Shown here: in pieces, positions 32,166-40,586 of the stretch | How the letters are laid out: the number at the start of each line of letters is the position of its first letter | How positions within the stretch are numbered: the stretch's first letter is position 1 | Assembly (NCBI RefSeq): GCF_002423035.1 | Contig: NZ_DIUM01000137.1 | Coordinates: forward strand, 1-43,077 | DNA from: Thiocapsa sp. UBA6158 | GTDB lineage: Bacteria; Pseudomonadota; Gammaproteobacteria; Chromatiales; Chromatiaceae | DNA length: 43,077 nt | Direction: 5' to 3' | Notes under the pieces: generated by a model | Database searches by the model: none | What the model saw: the letters and a program-made list of their open reading frames with translations, nothing else | What the model was told of the DNA's origin: nothing | Made by a program: the position numbers and the translations under genes

Positions 32166-33791
32166 TCAGGGTTCGGAAACGTCGGCGGCCCTGCCGTAGA
32201 CGCGGACGCAATTACGTCCGGCGGATTTCGCGGCATAAAGCGCTTGGTCGGCTCGATCGATCAGTGCGTCGAGGTTTTCGACACCGCGCTCGAGCGTCGC
32301 CACGCCGATGCTCGCCGTCATCGGGAGCGGCCCCTCCGTGGTTTCGATAGCGTTCTCGTGAAGTGCCAGGCGCAGGCGCTCGGCGAATCGTTCGGCCTCT
32401 CGGGCGTTGGTCTCGGGGCACAGGGCCACCAGCTCCTCGCCGCCGTAACGAGCCAGGATGTCCGATACGCGAACCGCGCGCAGCCGCTCGGCAATGGCCT
32501 TGAGCACCTGATCGCCGACGACATGTCCGTAGGTATCGTTGACCTGCTTGAAGTGGTCGATGTCGAGCATGATCACCGCGATCGGAGTGGAATGGCGTTT
32601 GGCACGGTCAAACTCGACCTCTGCCAGCTCGGAAAAGCGACGGCGATTGAGTAGCTCGGTGAGGGGATCCGTATCGGCCAAGGCCCGCACCTGTTGGAAC
32701 AAGCGTGCATTGATATCGCGCTCGCGACGCAGGTTCCGCTCCGCCTCTTGGAGCTTCACGAAGGTGCGTGCGTTGGAGATCGCCAAGCCGCAGAGGTTGG
32801 AGATCGCCAGGCCGAGATTCAGATATTGATCCCGATAGGCCGGAAACGGGATCTCGCGCACCAGTATCAACCCCAAAACAGCATCCCGGTAATCGATCCG
32901 GAGGAAAAAACCGTTCCCGGACGGCATGATCAGATAACCCTCATGCAGCGCATCGAGCGCCTGCTGGAGATCCAGGCGATCCCGCGGTCGCTCCTCCGCG
33001 GCGAAGATCTCCTTGACCCGTCCCTCCTCCACTTGGGCGTAGACCAGGTTGGTGCATCCGAAGAGCATCGCGAAGAGTTCCTGAATCGCCGCGATCGTCG
33101 CCTCCTCGTCGGTGATGTGCGACAAACAAACCAGCAGGTCGAAGGCCATGGCGTAATCGGCGACCTTGCGGTTGGTCTGAGCCAGGATCTCGCGGGTTTT
33201 CGTCTCCGCGGAGAGATGGCGCCACTTGGCGATGGCACCGGAGAGAAAGAGCCTCAGATAATCCAATCCGACATAGCGGCTGCGCCAGGGTAGGCCCAGA
33301 TACCCGGCCAGCGCCTCAAGCTCCCCGAGGGCGTGCGTGTCGCTCCCCGTATCCAGGAGCAGGAGCTCGCGCGTACATTCGCGGAAAAACGCACCCGCCG
33401 TCTCTCGATCGAAACCCATCTCGCGCAGGTGCCCGCGCCACTGCTTGAGCCAACCCGCCGTGACGAGATAGGCGCCGGCCTGCGCCTCGGGCCCCAGGAC
33501 ATCGCGTCCCGCCAAGAGGTGGATGCAGTGGCCGAGCTTCACTACGTGTACGCGCGGATCCGGCGGCGCTACACGTGTCTCGGCATCGCACCCGAGGAGC
33601 ACCAAAACGCCGTCGCAACCCTCGGGCGGCGGCGCCTCGCGGGCCTCGGCGAGATTGCATGGTTCGGAGCGCAGGGTACAGACGGCAGGGTACGCCTGGA
33701 CGCGCACGCACTCCTCGCCGAGGCCCGCCAGCGCGGTCTCCACATCCTGTCGAAAATGGCTGCAGACCCTCACACAAAGCGTCTCCGCCAC
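32166..33791 (-). CDS. DUF1638-like / GGDEF fusion: putative diguanylate cyclase of a corrinoid operon
   Basis: 541 residues from a GTG at 33791 with GGAG 7 nt upstream, two bases after the URO-D-like stop. Residues 1-170 resemble DUF1638 (Cys-containing beta strands, VHVVKLGHCIHLL, AYLVTAGWLKQW, then LLLLDTG), a domain found next to corrinoid methyltransferases. A GAF-like region follows (about 190-340: DLLVCLSHITDEEATIAAI, LGLILVREIPF), then GGDEF (about 370-535). The active-site motif is GGEEL at 450-454, preceded by an I-site RVSD five residues earlier, and LDIDHFKQVNDTYGH is intact. Active diguanylate cyclase with product inhibition is predicted. No signal peptide or TM. Last gene of the corrinoid operon. 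Confidence 0.85.
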   Translation of the reverse strand: MAETLCVRVCSHFRQDVETALAGLGEECVRVQAYPAVCTLRSEPCNLAEAREAPPPEGCDGVLVLLGCDAETRVAPPDPRVHVVKLGHCIHLLAGRDVLGPEAQAGAYLVTAGWLKQWRGHLREMGFDRETAGAFFRECTRELLLLDTGSDTHALGELEALAGYLGLPWRSRYVGLDYLRLFLSGAIAKWRHLSAETKTREILAQTNRKVADYAMAFDLLVCLSHITDEEATIAAIQELFAMLFGCTNLVYAQVEEGRVKEIFAAEERPRDRLDLQQALDALHEGYLIMPSGNGFFLRIDYRDAVLGLILVREIPFPAYRDQYLNLGLAISNLCGLAISNARTFVKLQEAERNLRRERDINARLFQQVRALADTDPLTELLNRRRFSELAEVEFDRAKRHSTPIAVIMLDIDHFKQVNDTYGHVVGDQVLKAIAERLRAVRVSDILARYGGEELVALCPETNAREAERFAERLRLALHENAIETTEGPLPMTASIGVATLERGVENLDALIDRADQALYAAKSAGRNCVRVYGRAADVSEP

Positions 33792-33793
33792 GG

Positions 33794-34882
33794 TCAGCTC
33801 CGGGGGGTCTTCGGCCGCGGGAAGCTGGCGCGCTCGCCGGAGACATCGAGCGGATAGGTTCCCCATCGATGGACCGCCTCGGAGATCGCCAGCAGCGTAT
33901 CTTCCCGCACCTGGTAGGGGATCTCGCCGTGGTTGTCGGACAGGATGAATCCACCGCCGTGACCGGCCGCGCCGATCGCGGCCCTGACCTGCTCCTCGGC
34001 CTGCGCCGCTGTCCAACGACGCATCTCCACGCCGTTGAGGTTGCCGAGCAAGGACATCTTGCCGGCCACACGTTGCTTGAGTGCGGCGAGATCGTCGAGC
34101 ATGCTGACCCCGACGACCGCCGCACCGGTGTCGGGGAGATCATCCATGATCGGCATGCAGCGACCGGATGCGAAATGCATCGCTACTGGCCCCTTGATCC
34201 CGGCCAGCGTGCGCTTCGCGACCTGAAATCCGGTCCTGCGAAAGTGCTCGGGCGAGACGATGGTCGAGGAGGAGACCGGGTCGAAATAACAGATGGCGGT
34301 GGCACCCGCGGCCAACTGGGCGTTCGCCCATTCGATACAGAAGGACTCGTTCAGACGCATCAGGTGCTCGAACAGTTCCGGCTGCTCGAACATGAGGTTG
34401 AGATAGGGCTCGAACCCCATCTGCATCACCGGCACCGAGAAGGGCGAGATGACCACGCCGATGATGGGGGTCTCGCCGCCGCCAGCCGCCTTGAGACCGC
34501 TGGTGGCCTCCAGGACCTTGACCAGACAGGGCGCATCCGCGACCCGCGGCGGCTCGAGCGTGCGGATCTGCTCCGCTGCTCGAATGACGGGCCGGCCGGC
34601 ATTCGGCGGGCCGTCGTCGGTATAGAGAACATCCCCGCCCCAGGCTTCGGTCTCCACAGACGCGTAGAAAAAGGTATAGAAGCAATCGTTGCGATACTTG
34701 CGACGCAAACGCAACTGCCCTTCGACCACAGACTCAGGCCGCGAGAAATAGGTCTCGATCGAGAGTCCGAGTTCTTGCGCACCGTGCATGGTGAGCAAGA
34801 GAAACAGCGGGACGCGATCCGGCTCCCGGTGGCCGAGCGTGGTCAGTACGCGTTCGAGGGAGGTCATGGGTCGAGTGCTCAT
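33794..34882 (-). CDS. Uroporphyrinogen decarboxylase (URO-D)/MtaA-like protein
   Basis: 362 residues. It belongs to the URO-D superfamily, which includes MtaA/CmuA corrinoid:CoM or corrinoid:acceptor methyltransferases. Seen: RVLTTLGHREPDRVPLFLLL (family N-terminus), FSVPVMQMGFEPYLNLMF, GPVAMHFASGRCMPIMDDL and GGGFILSDNHGEIPYQV. In MtaA the zinc site uses His-x-Cys and a later Cys; here those positions read H236-F-A and SDNHG (315-319), so the Cys ligands are not conserved. Function is therefore not a standard MtaA. It overlaps the corrinoid-protein gene by ATGA (34879-34882), so the two are translationally coupled. True heme-pathway HemE is unlikely given this context. Confidence 0.82.
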   Translation of the reverse strand: MSTRPMTSLERVLTTLGHREPDRVPLFLLLTMHGAQELGLSIETYFSRPESVVEGQLRLRRKYRNDCFYTFFYASVETEAWGGDVLYTDDGPPNAGRPVIRAAEQIRTLEPPRVADAPCLVKVLEATSGLKAAGGGETPIIGVVISPFSVPVMQMGFEPYLNLMFEQPELFEHLMRLNESFCIEWANAQLAAGATAICYFDPVSSSTIVSPEHFRRTGFQVAKRTLAGIKGPVAMHFASGRCMPIMDDLPDTGAAVVGVSMLDDLAALKQRVAGKMSLLGNLNGVEMRRWTAAQAEEQVRAAIGAAGHGGGFILSDNHGEIPYQVREDTLLAISEAVHRWGTYPLDVSGERASFPRPKTPRS

Positions 34883-35532
34883 GAGCGATACTCCTTCGGC
34901 AGATGATCAATGAGCTCGCGCACCACGGCGACGCTCTCCGCGGCGGTCGCGGCCATGGCGTCTGCGCCGACCTCTCGCCACAGCTCGGTGTCGAAACGAA
35001 AGGGCGCACCGCCCACCAGGATGAACGGACGACAACCGGCCCGATCCAAAGCCTCTCGAACTTTTTTGATGTGCAATGCCGAGGGCAGCATCAAGACCGA
35101 GATCATCAGCACGACGATGTTGTCGCGAACGACCCGACTGACCAGAGAATCGCCGTCGACCGTTCCGTAGTCCTTCAGCTCATAGCCGCTGGCGCGCAGG
35201 ACCGAATACACCATGCGCTTCCCGAGCAGATGGTAGTCATCGAGCACCGCGATCGCCATCGGAGGCTGATCCACCCGAGCCGGATCTGACGGCGGCAGGA
35301 TGGCATCGACCATCTCCTCGCACATCCGACCGCTTATATAGACCTGCGACAGAGAAACCTCGCCGCGCTCCCAGAGGTCTCCGATGCGCTCGAGAGACGG
35401 CACGACCAGGCGCTCGACGACATCGAGCCGGGCATCGGTCGCGCTCGGGCCTCCGAGCGTACGCTTCGCTGCGACGCGATCCATCGCCAGCAGTGCGTTG
35501 AGGAAGGCTTCGACCGGTTCCGACTCTGTCAT
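34879..35532 (-). CDS. Cobalamin (corrinoid)-binding protein
   Basis: 217 residues from the ATG at 35532. An N-terminal helical cap (LVVPSLERIGDLWERGEVS, ISGRMCEEMVDAIL) precedes a B12-binding Rossmann-like domain. The cobalt-ligand motif is D99-Y-H101-L-L-G104-K (canonical DxHxxG with the lower-ligand His). VVLMISVLMLPSALHIKKVREAL and FILVGGAPFRFDTELWREVGAD match the rest of methyltransferase corrinoid proteins. The next Asp-Ile of the usual DxHDIGK is Leu-Leu, a mild divergence. First gene of the operon; no dedicated MtaB, MttB or similar substrate methyltransferase is adjacent. Confidence 0.88.
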   Translation of the reverse strand: MTESEPVEAFLNALLAMDRVAAKRTLGGPSATDARLDVVERLVVPSLERIGDLWERGEVSLSQVYISGRMCEEMVDAILPPSDPARVDQPPMAIAVLDDYHLLGKRMVYSVLRASGYELKDYGTVDGDSLVSRVVRDNIVVLMISVLMLPSALHIKKVREALDRAGCRPFILVGGAPFRFDTELWREVGADAMAATAAESVAVVRELIDHLPKEYRS

Positions 35533-35871
35533 TGGTGCTTTCTCGACCTTTAGGTAGAGCATCACATAGAGAGATCGCCAAGCGCTCCCCGCATGAACGG
35601 CCAATTCATCTGGCGGCACGCACCGGGAAGATTTCGGCCATATTACCGGAAATCGATCTCTCCCCACTCGGGGTGACCAGTCGGGGCCATCGCAAAGCGC
35701 AGAACCCGGGCCGACCGGATATTCCAGGAAAGTCATTGCGCCTCGTCAGGGAAAAGGCGACTCATCTGAACTAGTCTGTTAGACCGTAGACGGGCGGGCG
35801 GCAGCGGTAGCGCATGTCCGGACCACGACCGGGCGCAGACCCGGCCCCAGCTCACCTTCCGGAGCAACATC
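35533..35871. promoter_or_regulatory. 339-nt divergent control region, corrinoid operon / octaheme cytochrome operon
   Basis: No gene recognised. Both operons must start here. An 8-bp perfect palindrome GTCCGGAC lies at about 35815-35822 on the cytochrome side, and CCGGAG precedes the cytochrome ATG. I see no FNR-type (TTGAT-N4-ATCAA) box, no cobalamin riboswitch and no clear sigma-54 promoter. Shared regulation of the two operons is possible but untested. Confidence 0.35.
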
Positions 35872-37527
35872 ATGCGAGCTTCGATCGGCGTCGTCGCCGG
35901 CGCTCTTTTCATCGCACTCTTCAGCGTAAGCTCCAGTGCCCGGGATACCTGGCCGACACCTCCTGCAACCGCCGTTGCGCCTCCCCAGGTCTCAGGCCCA
36001 CTGCAAGGCGGCACCGCCGATCACACCAAGTTCGACCAACTCAAAGGGCCGTTCAGTTCCGGGCCGGAGGTCACCGTCGCCTGTCTCGGCTGCCATACCG
36101 AGGCCGGCGATCACTTCATGCGCAACATCCACTGGACTTGGTCCTACACCAACGAGGAGACCGGCCAGCAGCTCGGCAAGCGTTATCTGATCAACAACTT
36201 CTGCACCAATTCGCGCGGCAACGAAGGGATGTGCGCCCAGTGTCATGCCGGCTACGGCTGGAAGGACGAGAACTTCGACTTCACCGACGAGACCAATATC
36301 GACTGTCTGGTCTGCCACGAGACCACAGGCACCTATTACAAGACGCCGAATAGCGATGGCAATGCAGCCTGCTCGGTCATGTTCGAGGGCAAGCCCCCGA
36401 TCGACCTGGCCGCGGTCGCACGCAGCGTGGGGCTTCCGCAACGCGCCAACTGCGGGGCCTGCCACTTCAACGGCGGCGGCGGCGACAATGTCAAACACGG
36501 CGACCTCTCCACGGCACTGAAGAGCCCGCCGAGGACACTCGACGTCCACATGGGTGTCGACGGTCTCAACTTCGCCTGCACCGCCTGCCACGTCACCAAC
36601 CGCCATATCTGGGCAGGCAGCCGCTACCAGGTGATCTCCAAAGATCTCGAGGGCACGGGCAAGCCGGGCCAGCGCAGCGACGTGGCCACCTGCGAGTCCT
36701 GTCACGGTCTGTCGCCGCATCCGGTGGACTCGCTCGCGGGCTTCAAGCTCAACGATCACGTCCAGAGCATCGCCTGCCAGACCTGCCACATCCCCGAGAT
36801 CGCACGCGGCGGTGTTGCAACCGTGGTCGATTGGGATTGGCGCACCGCCGGCAAGACCAAGGACGGCGAGGGCTATCACGAGGAAGGCTACATTCAGGGC
36901 AACGGCAACCACCGTTACACCTACAAGTCGATCAAGGGCAACTTCACTTTCGACGAAAACTTTCCCCCCAGCTATGGCTGGTTCGATGGGCAGATGCTCT
37001 ACACCACCATCGACACCACCTTCGACCCGCAGGCCGAATCCATCGAAATCAACGGATTCAGCGGCTCGCGCGAGGACCCGAAATCGCGGATCTGGCCGTT
37101 CAAACGCATGCACACCTGGCAACCCTACGACAAGGGCAACGGCACGCTGGTCTACACCCATCTATGGGGCGAGGACGATGCCGCTTACTGGGGCAACTAC
37201 GACATGGGCAAGTCGATCGCCAGGGGAATGGCCGACTTCGGACTGCCCTATTCAGGCGAGTTCGGCTTCATCCAGACCATCTCCTGGTGGCCGATCACCC
37301 ACATGGTCGCACCCAAGGAGCAGGCACTGGGTTGCGGCGACTGTCATGCCCCGACCGGCAGCCGTTTGGCCTCGGTCGAGGGCGTCTACATGCCGGGCCG
37401 CGACCATAACCGCTGGCTCGACATCATCGGGACGCTTCTGGTCGCCGGCACCCTGGGCGGCATCCTGATCCACGGCCTGGTTCGCTTCTTCTCGCCGTCC
37501 CATGGCCCCAAGGGAGAGCAGCACTGA
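35872..37527 (+). CDS. Octaheme c-type cytochrome, tetrathionate reductase (Otr) family
   Basis: 551 residues with an N-terminal signal peptide. Exactly eight CXXCH heme motifs at 71, 121, 145, 194, 236, 274, 302 and 488. The wide 306-488 gap and the C-terminal heme match the Otr family. Otr reduces tetrathionate, and also nitrite and hydroxylamine in vitro. A C-terminal membrane helix at about 515-538 anchors it; soluble Shewanella Otr lacks this, so membrane attachment to the adjacent cytochrome b is likely. The stop overlaps the next start (TGATG at 37525). Direction of catalysis in a sulfur-oxidising phototroph is open. Confidence 0.88.
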   Translation: MRASIGVVAGALFIALFSVSSSARDTWPTPPATAVAPPQVSGPLQGGTADHTKFDQLKGPFSSGPEVTVACLGCHTEAGDHFMRNIHWTWSYTNEETGQQLGKRYLINNFCTNSRGNEGMCAQCHAGYGWKDENFDFTDETNIDCLVCHETTGTYYKTPNSDGNAACSVMFEGKPPIDLAAVARSVGLPQRANCGACHFNGGGGDNVKHGDLSTALKSPPRTLDVHMGVDGLNFACTACHVTNRHIWAGSRYQVISKDLEGTGKPGQRSDVATCESCHGLSPHPVDSLAGFKLNDHVQSIACQTCHIPEIARGGVATVVDWDWRTAGKTKDGEGYHEEGYIQGNGNHRYTYKSIKGNFTFDENFPPSYGWFDGQMLYTTIDTTFDPQAESIEINGFSGSREDPKSRIWPFKRMHTWQPYDKGNGTLVYTHLWGEDDAAYWGNYDMGKSIARGMADFGLPYSGEFGFIQTISWWPITHMVAPKEQALGCGDCHAPTGSRLASVEGVYMPGRDHNRWLDIIGTLLVAGTLGGILIHGLVRFFSPSHGPKGEQH

Positions 37528-38180
37528 TGGCCATTCGCCGCGTCAAGATCTTCAGCCTCTTCGAGCGCTTCTGGCACTGGTCCCAGATGCTGCTCATCGT
37601 CACACTCTTGATTACGGGCTTCGGGCTGCACGGCTTCCATGATGTCTTCACCTTCGAAGAGGCCGTCACCCTGCATACCTCGGCCGCCTTCGCGTTGCTC
37701 CTGCTGTGGATCTTCAGCATCTTCTGGCTCTTTACGACACGCACCTGGCGCCACTTCATCCCGTCCGCATCCGGAATGTGGGGTGTGCTGCGCTTCTACA
37801 GCTACGGCATCTTCAAAGGCGAACGCCACCCCTATCGCAAGGCCTATTGGCGCAAGCACAACCCCTTGCAGGCGATGGCCTACCTCATGCTGAAGATCGT
37901 GTTGTTTCCGGCGATCTGGATCACCGGGCTCGCCTATCTCTTCTACTTCGCGTGGCGCGACGTACCCCATGCCACGCAATGGCTCACCGGCGTCGCGATG
38001 GTGCACACGGCAGCGGCCTTTATGATCCTTGCGTTCGTGCTCATCCATGTCTACATGCTCACCATCGGCCACTCCTTCCGCGCGCATCTGATGCCGATGA
38101 TCAACGGCTTCGACGAGGTGGATCTCTCCCCGGAGGAGGAGGCCTATCTGAGCAAGGATCAGCCGGGGGACATACGCTGA
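37527..38180 (+). CDS. Cytochrome b/b6-domain protein, probable quinone-linked partner of the octaheme cytochrome
   Basis: 217 residues, four membrane helices with paired histidines: FERFWHWSQM near the N-terminus, VTLHTSAAFALLLLWIFSI in helix 2, MVHTAAAFMILAFVLIHVYML in helix 4. This is the layout of Ni-Fe hydrogenase b-type/thiosulfate reductase gamma subunits. It would pass electrons between the quinone pool and the membrane-anchored octaheme cytochrome. The ATG overlaps the octaheme gene's TGA, so production is coupled. No other subunit or maturation gene follows; the operon is two genes. Confidence 0.87.
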   Translation: MAIRRVKIFSLFERFWHWSQMLLIVTLLITGFGLHGFHDVFTFEEAVTLHTSAAFALLLLWIFSIFWLFTTRTWRHFIPSASGMWGVLRFYSYGIFKGERHPYRKAYWRKHNPLQAMAYLMLKIVLFPAIWITGLAYLFYFAWRDVPHATQWLTGVAMVHTAAAFMILAFVLIHVYMLTIGHSFRAHLMPMINGFDEVDLSPEEEAYLSKDQPGDIR

Positions 38181-38408
38181 TCCGAAATCCGGCGGGCGCC
38201 GGATCCGAACTGCTCCGTCGGCGCCGAGCCCGCACCGAAAGACCTCATGTGCTCCCACGCACGAAGTCCGCACCCCGCCCTAGGCACCTACGACATCGCG
38301 GGTGATCGCGAGCCATCCGGGTCCGGCCGATGCGGATGCCAAATGCGCCGGACGGCGGTTAGAATGCACCCGCTCAAGCGCCTCTCATCCCGACCTGCGG
38401 ATATCCCA

Positions 38409-39551
38409 ATGAAGTTAGTCCCCAAGCTGCTGTTGCTGATCTGTGTCTTTGCGTTTCCGCTCGCGGCGGCGCAAACCCGGCAACCTGTCCCCGACCCGCC
38501 CCAAGTCGCCGCCAAGGGCTATCTGCTGCTCGATTTCAACAGCGGTCAGATCCTCGCCGAGATGAACGCGGACGAGCGTCTGGAGCCGGCGAGCCTGACC
38601 AAGATCATGACGGGCTACGTGGTGTTCCGCGAGATCGCTGCGGGCAAGGTCGCCTTGACCGACAGCGCCTATGTCAGCGAGCGAGCCTGGCGCACCGGCG
38701 GCTCCAAGATGTTCATCGAGGTCGGCAAGCAGGTCGCCATCCAGGATCTCTTGATGGGCATGATCGTTCAGTCCGGCAACGATGCCAGCGTCGCACTGGC
38801 CGAGCATGTCGGGGGCAGCGTCGAGGCCTTTGCGGATCTCATGAACGCCCATGCGCAGCGGCTCGGGATGACCGGCAGCCACTTCACCAACCCGCACGGC
38901 CTGCCCGATCCGGAGCTCTACATCACCGCGCGCGACATCGCCACCGTCGCCATGGCGGTCATCCGCGAGTTCCCCGAGTTCTACGCCTGGTACAGCTCGC
39001 GCGAGTTCACCTTCAACGGGATCACGCAGCAAAACCGCAACCCCATGCTGCATCGCGACGAGACCGCGGACGGCGTGAAGACCGGCTATACCCAGGCCGC
39101 CGGTTACTGCCTGGTGTCCTCCTCCAAGCGCGACGACATGCGGCTCGTCTCCGTCGTGATGGGATCGCCCACACCCAACGCGCGGGCCGAAGCCAGTCTT
39201 GCCCTGATGAATTACGGTTTTCGCTTCTACGAGAGCCATCGCCTGTATCCCGCCGACGAAGCGGTCGAGACCTTGCGCGTGTGGATGGGCGACAAGGAAA
39301 TGCTGCCCGTCGGCCCGGAGGCGGATGTCTTCACGACCTTCCAACGCGGGCGTTACCCGGAGCTCGCCGCGCGCCTGGAAAAGGCGGAGGATGGCCTGAC
39401 CGCCCCGATCGCTCGCGGTGAGCAGGTCGGCGAGATCGTGGTCATGCTCGGCGAGGAGGAGATCAATCGGGTGCCTTTGGTTGCACTCGAAGACGTCGGC
39501 AAAGGCGGTCTTTGGCAGATGGCCAAAGACAGCGTTCTCAGACTGTTCTGA
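38409..39551 (+). CDS. dacC: D-alanyl-D-alanine carboxypeptidase (PBP5 type)
   Basis: 380 residues. It trims the terminal D-Ala of peptidoglycan pentapeptides. Signal peptide (LLLLICVFAFPLAAAQ); active-site S62-L-T-K65, S122-G-N124 and K224-T-G226 in PBP5 spacing; C-terminal PBP5-like beta domain and amphipathic anchor (GGLWQMAKDSVLRLF). The naming dacC versus dacA is by convention for this family. It begins the conserved dacC-ybeD-lipB set. The 228-nt gap upstream (38181-38408) shows no gene. Confidence 0.95.
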   Translation: MKLVPKLLLLICVFAFPLAAAQTRQPVPDPPQVAAKGYLLLDFNSGQILAEMNADERLEPASLTKIMTGYVVFREIAAGKVALTDSAYVSERAWRTGGSKMFIEVGKQVAIQDLLMGMIVQSGNDASVALAEHVGGSVEAFADLMNAHAQRLGMTGSHFTNPHGLPDPELYITARDIATVAMAVIREFPEFYAWYSSREFTFNGITQQNRNPMLHRDETADGVKTGYTQAAGYCLVSSSKRDDMRLVSVVMGSPTPNARAEASLALMNYGFRFYESHRLYPADEAVETLRVWMGDKEMLPVGPEADVFTTFQRGRYPELAARLEKAEDGLTAPIARGEQVGEIVVMLGEEEINRVPLVALEDVGKGGLWQMAKDSVLRLF

Positions 39552-39579
39552 TCGGATCGGGCCGGTATAGAGGTGCGAG

Positions 39580-39933
39580 ATGTCTGAATCCAAGCCCCCG
39601 TCGAGACCGGTCCCATCGCGGGCGCAGACGCCGAGACCGGACACGCCCGAGTCCGGCACGTCCGACCCCGACGCCTCCGAGACCGTCTTCGTCTTTCCCT
39701 GCCGTTTTCCGATCAAGGCGATGGGGCTCGCCGATGCGCGCTTCGAGGCACTGGTGATCGAGATCGTGAGCCGGCATGCACCGCCACCGGAGGCGGCGGA
39801 CGTGAGTGCCCGCTTGAGCAGTGGCGGAAAGTGGATCTCGGTGACCCTGACCATCCAGGCGGAAAGCCGTGCGCAGCTCGACGCCATCTATTGCGATCTC
39901 ACGGCCCACGAGTCGATCGTCTGGGTGATATGA
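39580..39933 (+). CDS. ybeD: YbeD / DUF493 family protein
   Basis: 117 residues. The C-terminal 85 residues match DUF493: FVFPCRFPIKAMGLADARFEALVIEIVSRH, SSGGKWISVTLTIQAESRAQLDAIY, VWVI at the end. The first 33 residues are a Pro/Ser-rich extension. It is a small ACT-like domain protein; E. coli YbeD is linked to lipoate metabolism by position only. The stop overlaps the lipB start (ATGA). Confidence 0.92.
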   Translation: MSESKPPSRPVPSRAQTPRPDTPESGTSDPDASETVFVFPCRFPIKAMGLADARFEALVIEIVSRHAPPPEAADVSARLSSGGKWISVTLTIQAESRAQLDAIYCDLTAHESIVWVI

Positions 39934-40586
39934 GCGCGGACACCGATGACCCGCGTCCACTCTTGGTGCGTCGTCTGCCGGGCTATCGAGACTATCTTCA
40001 GACCTTGGAGTCGATGCGCGGATTCACCGATCTGCGCGGCCCCGACACCCCCGACGAGCTCTGGCTGCTCGAGCACCCGCCCGTCTTCACACTCGGTCAA
40101 GCCGGCCGCGAGGAGCATCTGCTGGATCCAGGTCCCATCCCGGTCGTCAAGGTGGACCGCGGGGGGCAGGTGACCTATCACGGTCCCGGACAGCTGGTCG
40201 TCTATGTCCTGCTCGATCTGCGTCGTGCCGGACTCGGCGTCAAGCGCTTGGTCGGTCTACTGGAGCAGGCCGTCATCGATCTGCTCGCAACCCTGGACGT
40301 GGCGGCCGAGCGCCGTGCGGATGCGCCCGGCGTCTATGTCGCGGGTGCCAAGATCGCCGCGCTCGGTCTGCGCATCCGCAACGGCTGCAGCTATCACGGA
40401 CTTGCCCTGAACGTGAGCCTGGATCTTGACCCCTTCGGTCGGATCAATCCCTGCGGCTATCCCGGACTCGCCGTCACTCGGTTGTCCGACCTGGCCCCGG
40501 GCGTGACGATGCCCGAGATCGAGGCCGGCTTGGTTCGGTTGCTCGCCGCCTCGCTCGGGATGACAGCGACGCCGCGCGCGGTTTAA
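39930..40586 (+). CDS. lipB: Octanoyl-[acyl-carrier-protein]:protein N-octanoyltransferase
   Basis: 218 residues. It transfers octanoyl from ACP to lipoyl domains. Seen: DELWLLEHPPVFTLGQAG, VDRGGQVTYHGPGQLVVY, the catalytic Lys in AGAKIAALGLRI, and the Cys in INPCGYPGLAVTRLSDL. The ATG overlaps ybeD. lipA, which usually follows, is missing from the window; a convergent unknown gene comes instead. The TAA stop lies in GCGCGGTTTAA, matching the end repeat of the dispersed element, shared with the stop of the convergent gene. Confidence 0.96.
   Translation: MSADTDDPRPLLVRRLPGYRDYLQTLESMRGFTDLRGPDTPDELWLLEHPPVFTLGQAGREEHLLDPGPIPVVKVDRGGQVTYHGPGQLVVYVLLDLRRAGLGVKRLVGLLEQAVIDLLATLDVAAERRADAPGVYVAGAKIAALGLRIRNGCSYHGLALNVSLDLDPFGRINPCGYPGLAVTRLSDLAPGVTMPEIEAGLVRLLAASLGMTATPRAV
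40574..40586. repeat. Solo TTAAACCGCG-type half-site at a convergent stop-stop junction
   Basis: The sequence reads CGCGCGGTTTAA on the plus strand, TTAAACCGCGCG on the minus strand. It matches the ends of the composite elements (12392, 20478, 42869), but no second arm is nearby. The two convergent genes use its TAA in opposite directions (lipB 40584-40586; the minus gene 40583-40585). It could be the scar of a former element or coincidence in GC-rich sequence. Confidence 0.35.

Noticed and set aside
35533..35871. Cobalamin riboswitch upstream of the corrinoid operon
   Set aside because: I looked for a B12-box (GCCACTG-like) and a long structured leader and found none.
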